From contig JBOEHG010000008.1 in the NCBI GenBank assembly GCA_050633825.1, positions 56,668 to 120,667 on the forward strand: a DNA stretch of 64,000 nt, written 5' to 3'. Below the pieces are notes generated by a model. That model was given only the letters and a program-made list of their open reading frames with translations. It searched no databases and was not told the origin of the DNA. Below are positions 1 to 8,985 of the stretch, piece by piece (positions within the stretch are counted from its first letter, which is position 1; each line of letters opens with the position of its first letter). Made by a program: the position numbers and the translations under genes. This DNA is from CANLBN01 sp050633825. GTDB lineage: Bacteria > Pseudomonadota > Gammaproteobacteria > Pseudomonadales > Cellvibrionaceae.

Positions 1-61
1 AAAATTCGTATTCCTATGAATGAAACATCCGTTGCATAAGACATAAGAACAGTCAATATTT

Positions 62-78
62 TTCGGATAATATCCGAA
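62..78. repeat. short perfect palindrome
   Basis: Two 8-base arms (TTCGGATA and TATCCGAA) separated by one base, just beyond the chemoreceptor terminator. It could be an operator for a gene to the left of the window or chance. No T-run follows it, so it is not itself a terminator. Confidence 0.35.
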
Positions 79-80
79 TA

Positions 81-117
81 AAAAAAGGCGATACGTTTAA
101 ACCGTATCGCCTTTTTT
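81..117 (-). terminator. intrinsic terminator of the motility run
   Basis: A 9-bp GC-containing stem (87-95 with 103-111) with loop TTTAAAC is flanked by A and T runs, so it can act in both directions. It lies about 30 bases past the chemoreceptor stop codon and probably ends the pomA-pomB-PilZ-receptor transcript. Confidence 0.85.
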
Positions 118-144
118 GTGACTCGCAAAAATATTATAACGAGC

Positions 145-3000
145 TTACACTTTGAAAAAACCTAGGTCTGATTTCATCTCTTCAATTTGACTTAACATCG
201 CATCGCTAGCACTTGTGGTTTTTTCTACGACTCTTACATTTTGTTGCGTCATCTGATCAAGATTTGCAATAGACTGATTGATTTGCTGAACGCCCGACAA
301 CTGCTCCTGACTGAGCTGGGACATATCCTTAATCATATCATTGACTTGTGTAATGAGTTCATTGATTTCACCAAAAGCTGTGCCGGACTGATCAACCAAG
401 GTGGTACCTTCATCAACTTTATGGCGACTATCACCAATAAGATCGCTAATTTCTTTAGCTGAAGTGGCTGAACGTTGCGCAAGGTTTCTTACCTCACTGG
501 CAACAACAGAAAACCCACGACCTTGTTCGCCGGCTCTTGCGGCTTCCACACTGGCGTTTAATGCTAACAAGTTAGTCTGGAAAGAAATTTCGTTAATCAC
601 TCCAATGATATCAGAAATGCGTTTACTGGATTCCTGGATTTTTTGCATAGAAGCCACTGTATGGCCCACTACATCCTGCCCTTTTACCGTTGCTTCTGCA
701 CTGACCTTGGCTTTTTCAGAAGCATCAATAGCCCCATCCGCATTCTTTTGAGCAGAGTTGGTTAGTTCTGCAATCGCTGCCGCGGTCTCTTCAAAAGTAG
801 CGGCCGCACTTTCCGCGCGCTCACTGGTTTCCCGTGCACCAACAGAGACTTGATTCGCGGCTTCTGTTACTTTATCGGCAATACCATAAATACTGACCAC
901 AGTATTTTGTAAGCGCTCTACCGATGAATTAAAAGCCTGCTGCACAAGGGTAAACTCTTTATCAAACTGACCGTCAACTCGTGAAGTTAAGTCACCCTGA
1001 GATAGATTTTCTAAGCTAACGCTAATCGTGCGAATCGCTTCTTTGCGTTGGGTAATATCGGTACCGTATTGCACAATACGGCTTACTTGACCATCATAAT
1101 TGACGATGGGATTAAATGAGCCAGAAATCCATACCGAGCGACCGTTTTTCCCCATAAAATTAAAGTCATTAGAATAAAAAACACCTTGCTCACATTTAGC
1201 TCGCATAGTTTTGTATATATTTTTTTGCTCAGCATCATTAGCGACAAATTTTTCTAATGATTGACCAATCAATTCTTTTTCACTGGAATAACCCAAAGCA
1301 TCCAGTAAATTTTTATTAACCGATAAAATAGCCCCTTTAAGATCCAATTCTAAAACTGTATTAGAACGATCAATCGCACTTAATTTATACCCTGAATCCA
1401 TCGATGCCTGTTTGGTTTCGGTAATATTGGCTTGAATAGAAATAAAGCGTTCTAAATTACCTTGAGTATCCAACACCGGGTTAATGGCCAGAGAAATCCA
1501 ATAAGGGTTTCCTTGATTATCATAATTAAGAATTTCATCGTAGAAAGGCTGTTTTTTAGCAATATTATCGCGAATCCGTGCGACTGTTTCTGGATCAGTA
1601 TGTTCGCCTTGTAAAATATGGCCGGGCTTTCTGCCCATGGCTTGTTCTTCACTGTACCCTGTTAAACGGGTAAAACCGGGATTGACGTATTCAATAAGAC
1701 CATCTTTATCGGTAATAACAACAGAATTATCGGTTTCATTAGCAACTAATGATAGTATTTTAAATTGTTCTCTTGCATTCACTTCTTCAGTAATATCATT
1801 AACAAAGGCCGTATACAAAACCTTTTCACCGACTTTTACTTTTGAAAGGGACAAATTAGCCCATAATTGCTCGCCATCTTTGGTGAACATTTTAATTTCA
1901 CGGGAGGTACCCACAATTTTATCGTGACCGGTTGTGCGATTGGCATTGACTAAATTATCGTGATTAGGTTTGATATCATCAGGCACTAACATTTTAACAT
2001 TCTTCCCCATCACCTCATCTTTTTTATAACCCCATAGCGCTTCAGCTGCCGGATTAAATAAGGTAATATTATTCTTTTCATCAATTGAAACGACAGCATT
2101 AATTGATTGCTCCAGAATTTGAGTGATAGTTTCTTGAGACTCTTTTACCTTATCTCTCATTGCGCCCAATGCCGTTAACATATCACCGGTTTCATCTTTT
2201 ACATTATTACTCAAATCAGCCGAGTAATTACCTTCAGCCATTTGATTTGCCACATTAATAGCAACACTCAAATTAGCAGAAACCCGTCTTGACACAAAAC
2301 GAACAAGAAAAAACGATATGACAATAGGGATAATTAAACCCAAGACACTGCTTATAAGTGCTACCAACTCATGACTTGCAGCCTTTTTAATCGATTTTTC
2401 AGTAAAATGTTCAATATCCAGCAAAGCCGTTTCAAGCTGATGATCTATCTTATCTTGCAATTCTTCAAGTTCATACGACAGCGTGTGAACCTTGTCCATC
2501 TCTCTGTTTTTTATCAAAGCAAAAATGGACTCTACTGCCTTTGAATAACTATGATGTTCATCATTAATTTTATTAATTGATGCTTGAATTTCAGCAAATT
2601 TATTAGCGGCCTCTTCTGAAGAGGCATAGGCTTTAGCTTCGCCAACAAATACAACCATCTCCTCCATTTCTTCTTCAAATGTCTTACTGAGCGTCAAAAA
2701 CCCTTTTGTAGATTTCTCATAGTCTTTAACAGCGCGCTCATTTTCATCAAGAAGTTCAGCATCTTTTAATGCTCTCTCAAAGTAGATAGCTTGATGCAAT
2801 TGATGAATCGTCGCCTCCGTAAACTTTTCGGTTAAGATGATATCGTAATCCGCGATCTCCGCCAGCTCATCACCAATACGCACTAATTGTGCAACAGTAA
2901 ACAAACTACTTACAAAGAAAGTCGACAACACTATCATCATTGTTACCGATAATTTTTTGGCAATCTTTAAATCTTCAAACCTTTCCAACCAAGCCCGCAT
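145..3000 (-). CDS. methyl-accepting chemotaxis receptor with three PAS domains, first one FixL-like
   Basis: Inner-membrane chemoreceptor of 951 residues that signals to CheA/CheW. Order: membrane helix (about 17-39), helical periplasmic segment (40-210), second membrane helix (212-234), HAMP (235-288), three PAS domains (about 289-405, 413-530, 538-655), then the coiled-coil signalling domain with the conserved tip near 804-825 (EISFQTNLLALNASVEAARA). PAS1 carries His347 and Arg367, 20 residues apart. This matches the haem-ligand His200 and distal Arg220 of Bradyrhizobium FixL, and the surrounding residues also align. PAS2 has a GRKPGHILQG segment without the photoactive LOV cysteine. No NWETF-type C-terminal pentapeptide is present. 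The start at 3000 was chosen because GGAGGA lies just upstream; a longer open frame reaches into the repeat and ambiguous bases and is not credible. Last gene of the stator operon. Haem binding and oxygen sensing are inferred. Confidence 0.93.
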   Translation of the reverse strand: MRAWLERFEDLKIAKKLSVTMMIVLSTFFVSSLFTVAQLVRIGDELAEIADYDIILTEKFTEATIHQLHQAIYFERALKDAELLDENERAVKDYEKSTKGFLTLSKTFEEEMEEMVVFVGEAKAYASSEEAANKFAEIQASINKINDEHHSYSKAVESIFALIKNREMDKVHTLSYELEELQDKIDHQLETALLDIEHFTEKSIKKAASHELVALISSVLGLIIPIVISFFLVRFVSRRVSANLSVAINVANQMAEGNYSADLSNNVKDETGDMLTALGAMRDKVKESQETITQILEQSINAVVSIDEKNNITLFNPAAEALWGYKKDEVMGKNVKMLVPDDIKPNHDNLVNANRTTGHDKIVGTSREIKMFTKDGEQLWANLSLSKVKVGEKVLYTAFVNDITEEVNAREQFKILSLVANETDNSVVITDKDGLIEYVNPGFTRLTGYSEEQAMGRKPGHILQGEHTDPETVARIRDNIAKKQPFYDEILNYDNQGNPYWISLAINPVLDTQGNLERFISIQANITETKQASMDSGYKLSAIDRSNTVLELDLKGAILSVNKNLLDALGYSSEKELIGQSLEKFVANDAEQKNIYKTMRAKCEQGVFYSNDFNFMGKNGRSVWISGSFNPIVNYDGQVSRIVQYGTDITQRKEAIRTISVSLENLSQGDLTSRVDGQFDKEFTLVQQAFNSSVERLQNTVVSIYGIADKVTEAANQVSVGARETSERAESAAATFEETAAAIAELTNSAQKNADGAIDASEKAKVSAEATVKGQDVVGHTVASMQKIQESSKRISDIIGVINEISFQTNLLALNASVEAARAGEQGRGFSVVASEVRNLAQRSATSAKEISDLIGDSRHKVDEGTTLVDQSGTAFGEINELITQVNDMIKDMSQLSQEQLSGVQQINQSIANLDQMTQQNVRVVEKTTSASDAMLSQIEEMKSDLGFFKV

Positions 3001-3012
3001 GACTTTTCCTCC

Positions 3013-3052
3013 AACTAAACAACTAAACAANNAAACAACTAAACAACTAAAC
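3013..3052. repeat. five tandem copies of AACTAAAC with two ambiguous bases
   Basis: Five contiguous 8-base units lie between the PilZ-like gene and the chemoreceptor start. The third copy contains the only two N bases seen in the window (3031-3032), which would be CT if it matched the others. The array abuts the receptor ribosome-binding site, so copy-number change would alter the mRNA leader but not the protein. Confidence 0.9.
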
Positions 3053-3058
3053 AATCTA

Positions 3059-3637
3059 TTACATATCATCCATTTGCTCGCGCAAGGTTTTGAGCAAAGC
3101 TCCCTGGCGCTGAACAATATGTTGTATCAAACATTCGCGATCGGCATCATTCATATCAACAAACTCCACCCTTAAATAATGATTATCATTATTCGACTGA
3201 CAACCAATCACCTTGCCTACTGCATGTACTTTTTCATCCGACGGCTGAAGGTATAAAATTAAATTTAATTTAACACCCACTTCGATAGATTCGCCTGCTG
3301 GAAATGCAATACCACAAGCACTAATACTGGCTTCATCTACACGCTGAAAATTTTCATGGGATGCCATACTATCCAATTCAAAAAAGCGCAACAAAGCGTC
3401 TAACTTTTTATTAACGGCATCAACCGCTTTTGCGGCCTGAGGAGACTCTTCACGCAAATCCAATAAAATATCATCGATTGCTGCATCGTGATGACCCAGC
3501 AAGCTTTTAATATCAATTTTATTACTATCATCTACCGTTTCATCATTCTTTTCTGTATCAATGCGTTCGTAAGCTACACCAATAGCGTCAGTGATTCGAA
3601 AAAATCGGCGGCGATCATCTTCTTTAGATGTACTCAT
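3059..3637 (-). CDS. PilZ-like domain protein in the flagellar stator operon
   Basis: Cytoplasmic protein of 192 residues. An arginine-rich start (R10-x3-R14, the PilZ RxxxR element) is followed by a helical insert (about 40-95) and a beta-rich half containing S104-I-S106-A-C-G109 where the canonical c-di-GMP motif is (D/N)xSxxG. The first position is therefore Ser rather than Asp/Asn, so c-di-GMP binding is uncertain. The helical insert recalls the tetrameric PilZ proteins of Xanthomonas. Its ATG shares one base with the pomB stop (TAATG), implying translational coupling. Likely role: modulating motor output next to PomAB. PilZ assignment rests on motifs and context. Confidence 0.75.
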   Translation of the reverse strand: MSTSKEDDRRRFFRITDAIGVAYERIDTEKNDETVDDSNKIDIKSLLGHHDAAIDDILLDLREESPQAAKAVDAVNKKLDALLRFFELDSMASHENFQRVDEASISACGIAFPAGESIEVGVKLNLILYLQPSDEKVHAVGKVIGCQSNNDNHYLRVEFVDMNDADRECLIQHIVQRQGALLKTLREQMDDM

Positions 3638-4626
3638 TAGAATATTTCTTCCGGTTTTAAATTAAACAGATAATCCGGCTCTAGATCCAGATCACGCATA
3701 ATATCTTGACCATCTTCTTGTAAAACTTCCTTTTCTTCCTCGGTAATTTCTTCACCTAGGCCTTGCCTTATAACAATTTCTACTCGGCGATTTCGCGCAC
3801 GGTTTTCACGCGTACTGTTGGCCACTAAGGGTTGAGTATCTGCCATCCCCGAGACTTCAAAGCGACGACGATTAATCTCTCCATCTTTCATTAATTCTTC
3901 TGCAACGGATACCGCCCGCGATGTCGACAGCTCCCAGTTAGAGCGATAACGAGGAGAACGGCGAATAGGAATATCATCCGTATGCCCTTGCACTTGAATT
4001 TTTCCGGGTTTTTGCATTAACACGCCACGAATTTCATCCATCACATCATAATAGTCATCTGCCAATTCGTGAGAACCTGACTTAAATGAACCCTTTTCAC
4101 GAATACGTATAATAATTTTTCGGCCTTCCGTTTCAATTTCGATTTCACCGGCGGCAATTTCTTCCTGCAAAGCATCAGCTAATTCTTGTGCGTCTTTTTT
4201 AGTTTCATCAACAAGCTGCTCAAGGCGCTCTCGAATGCTGGCCTTTACGCCCGCCTCTTGTGATACATCACCGGCTTCAACATCGTATTCCTGATTACAC
4301 TGGACCTCGAGGCTCATTTCAGTGACATCTTCTGTTTTTTGCCAAATCTCATTAATGGGTGTCGGACTGGGAATACCCGGGCTAAATTCCTGCGCAATAA
4401 TACTGGTGCCTTTAGGCACATCCGTCACATTTAATTTATTTTGCACACCAAAGGCTTGCGCCATAGAACCTGCTAAGCGTTTAAACTTCATCGCATCCAT
4501 TTCAGAAAAAGATAGCAATAGTACGAAGAAGCACATTAATAGCGACATTAAGTCTGCGAAGGTGGCCAGCCAAGCTGGCAAGCCCGCAGGGCAGTCACAG
4601 CCTTCCTCTTCGTCGTCGTCATTCAT
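3637..4626 (-). CDS. pomB: sodium-type flagellar stator protein PomB
   Basis: Peptidoglycan-anchored stator subunit of 329 residues. The N terminus (CDCPAGLPAWLATFADLMSL) closely matches Vibrio PomB and includes the ion-binding aspartate (D25) at the start of the single membrane helix (about 18-40). The C-terminal half is an OmpA/MotB peptidoglycan-binding domain with GHTDDIPI and NRRVEIVI. Acts with PomA, encoded 59 bases upstream in the same direction. Choice of PomB over MotB follows from the Vibrio-like N terminus and PomA-like partner; ion specificity is inferred from family membership. Confidence 0.95.
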   Translation of the reverse strand: MNDDDEEEGCDCPAGLPAWLATFADLMSLLMCFFVLLLSFSEMDAMKFKRLAGSMAQAFGVQNKLNVTDVPKGTSIIAQEFSPGIPSPTPINEIWQKTEDVTEMSLEVQCNQEYDVEAGDVSQEAGVKASIRERLEQLVDETKKDAQELADALQEEIAAGEIEIETEGRKIIIRIREKGSFKSGSHELADDYYDVMDEIRGVLMQKPGKIQVQGHTDDIPIRRSPRYRSNWELSTSRAVSVAEELMKDGEINRRRFEVSGMADTQPLVANSTRENRARNRRVEIVIRQGLGEEITEEEKEVLQEDGQDIMRDLDLEPDYLFNLKPEEIF

Positions 4627-4685
4627 TTACTAAAAACCTTTACTCATGCCTGTTCATTCATCACGCAAATTAATCTACTGATAAA

Positions 4686-5447
4686 TTATTTACCTTCATC
4701 AGCTTCACGCTTGCCTTCAGGTAAATAGTTACGCAACATACTGTCGATTACACGAGGGTTTTGCCCATTTTGAATCGCTAGCAAAGCATCAATAACCAAG
4801 TTTTTAACCAACACATCACCGGCTGCCTTTCGTTGCAACTTTGCTGCCATAGGGTCGCAGAAACCATTGGCAATAATGGCACCGTAAAGTGTTGTTAATA
4901 GCGCAACCGCCATTGCTGGACCGATTGATTTAGGGTCAGACATATTGGCTAACATCGCAACCAAACCAATTAGGGTTCCAATCATCCCCATTGCTGGTGC
5001 CATAACGCCCATTGCTGAAAAAATAGAAGCCCCCGTGCCATGTCGGGTTTCAGCCTCTGTTTTTTCTTTGGATAACAGCGCCTTCACAACATCGGGGTCA
5101 TGACCATCCACAAGTAGCTGTATCCCTTTTTGTAAAAAATCACTACTGACTTCTTTGCCTTCAAGTGATAGCAGGCCACCTTTACGCGCTTCATCGGCCA
5201 AGGCAACGATCTCATCAATTAACTCAGCCACATCAATGGAGGAATTCTTAAAACCTTTACCTGCAATTTTTGCAAAGCCTAAATATTCTGAAAGATTGTA
5301 TTGCGACATCACCGCACAAAAAGTCCCACCAAATACAATCACAAGAGAGGGGGCATTCACAAACATCGTGATATCACCACTCATCATCATGGTAATCACG
5401 ATCAGGGCCAAAGCCCCCAAAATTCCAATAAGCGTTGCTAAATCCAC
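4686..5447 (-). CDS. pomA: sodium-type flagellar stator protein PomA
   Basis: Inner-membrane stator subunit of 253 residues with four predicted membrane helices. It begins MDLATLIG as Vibrio PomA does, and carries the conserved APAMGMIGTLIGLVAMLANM segment (helix 3) and IGPAMAVALLTTLYGAIIAN (helix 4). The large cytoplasmic loop between helices 2 and 3 (LIDEIVALADEARKGGLLSL region) contacts the rotor protein FliG. First gene of a four-gene minus-strand run with pomB, the PilZ-like gene and a chemoreceptor. The 213-base gap upstream is shared with the divergent xseB and should hold both promoters. Confidence 0.96.
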   Translation of the reverse strand: MDLATLIGILGALALIVITMMMSGDITMFVNAPSLVIVFGGTFCAVMSQYNLSEYLGFAKIAGKGFKNSSIDVAELIDEIVALADEARKGGLLSLEGKEVSSDFLQKGIQLLVDGHDPDVVKALLSKEKTEAETRHGTGASIFSAMGVMAPAMGMIGTLIGLVAMLANMSDPKSIGPAMAVALLTTLYGAIIANGFCDPMAAKLQRKAAGDVLVKNLVIDALLAIQNGQNPRVIDSMLRNYLPEGKREADEGK

Positions 5448-5660
5448 AACTTACCTCTTTAATGCTGCCTACAAATTGACTCAGAGCCCCATATTTGGAC
5501 TCCTCTTTTCAGTCTAGCCGTTATTTTCTATTTCACATGCGTAAAATAATCAGATCTCATGTTAAGATCGCTTTCATGTAAGACCATTGTGATTTTTATC
5601 ATCAACTGTTATAAAAACAATCAAACCTATTACCATTAAACAGCTGTAAAGACCCCACTT

Positions 5661-5903
5661 ATGAGCAAAAAGAAATCTGCATTTAATTTTGAGGAATCTC
5701 TCCACGAATTAGAGTCATTAGTCAGCAAACTGGAAGATGGGGATTTGTCTTTAGAAGAGTCGTTATCGGCTTTTGAGCAAGGGATCAAACTGACCAAGTC
5801 ATGCCAACAACACCTGTCAGCTGCGGAACAAAAAGTATCCCTATTAATAGGCGATGATGATGACTTGCAAGTCGTTGATCTTGATGAAGATCAGGATGAC
5901 TAA
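5661..5903 (+). CDS. xseB: exodeoxyribonuclease VII small subunit
   Basis: 80-residue subunit of exonuclease VII, which degrades single-stranded DNA to oligonucleotides with XseA. The sequence has the family core FEESLHELESLVSKLEDGDL followed by SLEESLSAFEQGIKLTKSCQ, forming paired helices, and an acidic tail (DDDDLQVVDLDEDQDD). Length is normal for XseB. It lies 23 bases upstream of ispA, with dxs next, the common xseB-ispA-dxs order of gammaproteobacteria. xseA is not in the window. Confidence 0.95.
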   Translation: MSKKKSAFNFEESLHELESLVSKLEDGDLSLEESLSAFEQGIKLTKSCQQHLSAAEQKVSLLIGDDDDLQVVDLDEDQDD

Positions 5904-5926
5904 GATACCCACATAAGACCCCTATC

Positions 5927-6814
5927 ATGCAGTCATTTGATCAGTTCTGCCAAGATTACCGTAAGCGCATCAACACCTATCTGGAAAATCAGCTCCCAGA
6001 AAATGCGGGAGCCGATAACACGCTGAATAAAGCCATGCGCTACAGCCTGCTAAGTGGAGGCAAGCGCATTCGCCCATTATTAGTATATGGCGGCGCGCTG
6101 GCTATTAATGAAGCCAATATACTCACTGATAGAGCCGCAGCAGCTATTGAATGCATTCATGCTTATAGCTTGATTCATGACGACCTCCCTGCCATGGATG
6201 ACGATGAACTACGCAGAGGCAAACCGACTTGTCATGTTGAGTTTGGTGAAGCAACAGCCATTCTGGCCGGAGACGCTCTACAGGCTTTGGCATTTGAGTT
6301 CCTAAGCCAGACAACAGATATCGCGAGCGATAACCAACTCGCAATGATAAGGATATTGACTAAGGCAAGCGGTCATCATGGGATGGTTGCAGGTCAATCC
6401 ATTGACCTTGCAGCAATAGATCAGCAACTAAGGTTAGAACAACTAACAAGGATGCACCAATTAAAAACAGGGGCCTTAATTGATGCCAGTATCCAACTTG
6501 GCGCACTGTCCACGGGCATTGCTTCAGAACAACAATTACAGTCGCTTAAGCAGTACACTAGCGCTATAGGTCTAGCGTTTCAGGTGCAGGACGATATTCT
6601 TGATGTCATCGCCGACACTGAAGTTTTAGGGAAACAGCAAGGAGCTGATATCGCCCAAAACAAACCCACATTTGTGTCTCTATTGGGCCTTGAGGGTGCG
6701 CAGGCAAAGGCCTCTGAACTCTATGATGATGCCCTGAATGCACTCAGCGGTTTTGATTACCGAGCAGACTACCTCCGCCATTTAGCGGCCTATATTATTA
6801 AACGTCATCATTAA
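5927..6814 (+). CDS. ispA: farnesyl diphosphate synthase
   Basis: Prenyltransferase of 295 residues that condenses IPP with DMAPP and GPP to make farnesyl diphosphate, the precursor of undecaprenyl phosphate and the ubiquinone tail. Visible motifs are GGKRIRP (44-50), the first aspartate-rich motif HDDLPAMDDDE (84-94), and the second, QVQDDILDV, in the C-terminal half. Length is typical. It sits between xseB and dxs, so both an upstream and a downstream step of isoprenoid synthesis are encoded together. Confidence 0.97.
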   Translation: MQSFDQFCQDYRKRINTYLENQLPENAGADNTLNKAMRYSLLSGGKRIRPLLVYGGALAINEANILTDRAAAAIECIHAYSLIHDDLPAMDDDELRRGKPTCHVEFGEATAILAGDALQALAFEFLSQTTDIASDNQLAMIRILTKASGHHGMVAGQSIDLAAIDQQLRLEQLTRMHQLKTGALIDASIQLGALSTGIASEQQLQSLKQYTSAIGLAFQVQDDILDVIADTEVLGKQQGADIAQNKPTFVSLLGLEGAQAKASELYDDALNALSGFDYRADYLRHLAAYIIKRHH

Positions 6815-6918
6815 TAACGCCCTAATACCCCCTTTTTTTGCTAGGCAATTAAACAGCGAAGCAATACAATAACCCGTCTACTTAAGATGTTGTAATAGAA
6901 ACGCGTTGAAACCTATTA

Positions 6919-8847
6919 ATGTGCAGTGAAATACCGCTAACCCGACCCCATACCCCCTTACTGGATACCGTTGATAATCCTGAAGATTTGCGTGGCCTGG
7001 AAGAAAATCAATTAGAACAAATTGCGGATGAGCTCAGGCAGTACCTACTGTTTTGTGTTGGCCAAACAGGCGGACATTTTGGGGCAGGATTGGGCGTTGT
7101 CGAGCTGACCATTGCACTGCATTATATTTACAATACCCCTAAAGACCGCTTGGTATGGGATGTAGGGCACCAAACCTACCCCCACAAAATCCTTACGGGT
7201 CGCCGTGACGAAATGCTCAGTATGCGCCAATATCAGGGGCTTTCTGGATTCCCTAAGCGCAGCGAAAGCGATTACGATACCTTTGGTGTTGGCCATTCCA
7301 GCACGTCTATTAGTGCGGCATTGGGCATGTCTTTAGGTAATCAGTTAGACGGCGCCGATAGTAAGCATATTGCCGTTATTGGTGATGGGGCCATGACCGC
7401 GGGTATGGCTTTTGAAGCACTTAACCACGCAGCGCACACCGAACAAGATGTATTAGTCATTCTTAATGATAACAATATGTCGATTTCTCGCAATGTGGGT
7501 GGCTTAGCGACCTACTTTTCAAAGATCTGGGCAAGCCAGTTCTATAACGCCTTGCGAGAAAATAGTAAGCGCGTACTAACAAAAATACCTCACGCATGGG
7601 AAGCCGCACGACGGACCGAAGAACACGTTAAAGGCTTGGTATCTCCGGGTACCCTATTCGAAGAAATGGGCTTTAATTATGTTGGCCCCATCGATGGTCA
7701 TGATTTACCCGGACTGGTTAGCTACTTAGGTAAACTCAAAAAGATTAAAGGCCCAAAACTCCTTCATATTATTACCCAAAAAGGCAAAGGGTTCTCGCCA
7801 GCCGAGGCTGATCCTGTGGGCTACCACGCCCTTAACAAGCTGGAACCAAAACCGAAAGTGTCTGTTGCCGCAACAAACCCAGACAAAACCTTCGCTAAGA
7901 CAGCGCCCAAATATCAAGATGTGTTTGGCCAGTGGTTATCTGATATGGCCGAGCAAGATCAAAAGCTCGTTGGCATTACACCCGCTATGTGTGAAGGCTC
8001 TGGTATGGTTGACTTTTCTGAGCGCTTTGCCGACCGTTATCATGACGTTGCTATTGCTGAACAACATGCGGTAACACTAGCTGCCGGTATTGCCTGCGAA
8101 GGACAAAAGCCGGTCGTTGCTATCTACTCAACATTTTTACAAAGAGCCTACGATCAGGTCATTCATGATGTCGCCCTTCAGGATTTAGACGTCACCTTTG
8201 CCATTGATAGAGCGGGAATTGTCGGTGAAGATGGACCAACTCATGCCGGCAGTTTTGATTTAGGTTACCTCCGCTGTATCCCCAATATGGTTATCGCTGC
8301 TCCCAGTGATGAAAATGAATGCCGACAGTTATTGTATAGCGCCTACCAGTACGAAGGGCCCTCTGCTGTACGCTATCCCCGAGGTAAAGGGACCGGTGCT
8401 ACCATTGAAAAGCAGATGACCTTATGCCCCATTGGCAAAGGTATTAAGATAAAATCAGGTAACGACATTGCCATTTTGAACTTCGGCACATTATTACCTG
8501 CTGCACTGGATGCAGCAACAAAGCTCAATGCAAGCGTGTGTGATATGCGTTGGGTAAAACCCATCGATGAAGAGTTGATCCATCAACTCTCCACTTCTCA
8601 TAAATTGATCGTTACTTTGGAAGAAAATAGCATTTCGGGCGGTGCCGGTAGCGCCGTTAGCGAATATTTATCATCTCAAGGTATTGTCGTTCCAATATTA
8701 CAACTCGGCTTGCCTGATATTTTTATTGATCACGGTAAGCGTGAAAAAATTCTTTCATCTATTGGTTTAGATGGCGAAGGCATTTACAAATCCATTCAGG
8801 AGCGCATTGAATTGCTGTTTGGTAAAACAGGAAAAAAGGCCTTATAA
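6919..8847 (+). CDS. dxs: 1-deoxy-D-xylulose-5-phosphate synthase
   Basis: Thiamine-diphosphate enzyme (642 residues) that condenses pyruvate with glyceraldehyde 3-phosphate, the first step of the MEP isoprenoid pathway. The TPP-binding block GDGAMTAGMAFEALNHA ... LNDNNMSIS and the GPIDGHD segment are in the N-terminal half. The transketolase middle domain (EQHAVTLAAGIACEG) and the C-terminal domain follow. The start MCSEIPLTRPHTPLLD matches the usual family N terminus. The 104-base gap after ispA is short enough for co-transcription. Confidence 0.97.
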   Translation: MCSEIPLTRPHTPLLDTVDNPEDLRGLEENQLEQIADELRQYLLFCVGQTGGHFGAGLGVVELTIALHYIYNTPKDRLVWDVGHQTYPHKILTGRRDEMLSMRQYQGLSGFPKRSESDYDTFGVGHSSTSISAALGMSLGNQLDGADSKHIAVIGDGAMTAGMAFEALNHAAHTEQDVLVILNDNNMSISRNVGGLATYFSKIWASQFYNALRENSKRVLTKIPHAWEAARRTEEHVKGLVSPGTLFEEMGFNYVGPIDGHDLPGLVSYLGKLKKIKGPKLLHIITQKGKGFSPAEADPVGYHALNKLEPKPKVSVAATNPDKTFAKTAPKYQDVFGQWLSDMAEQDQKLVGITPAMCEGSGMVDFSERFADRYHDVAIAEQHAVTLAAGIACEGQKPVVAIYSTFLQRAYDQVIHDVALQDLDVTFAIDRAGIVGEDGPTHAGSFDLGYLRCIPNMVIAAPSDENECRQLLYSAYQYEGPSAVRYPRGKGTGATIEKQMTLCPIGKGIKIKSGNDIAILNFGTLLPAALDAATKLNASVCDMRWVKPIDEELIHQLSTSHKLIVTLEENSISGGAGSAVSEYLSSQGIVVPILQLGLPDIFIDHGKREKILSSIGLDGEGIYKSIQERIELLFGKTGKKAL

Positions 8848-8985
8848 AAAATTTACTTCCTAAGTAAAAATACAAATACAAATCCTTTTAATTCATTCAC
8901 GAAAAAACTATTAGCAAAGCACGTAATAGATCCCTTACTATAACCAGCATCTTTATAAAAATGACAATAATCGAGGATTATTTAG

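Noticed and set aside
3001..3117. N-terminal extension of the chemoreceptor frame
   Set aside because: It would translate the 8-bp repeat and the two ambiguous bases and overlap the PilZ-like gene. The ATG at 3000 has a strong ribosome-binding site and the expected membrane-helix start.
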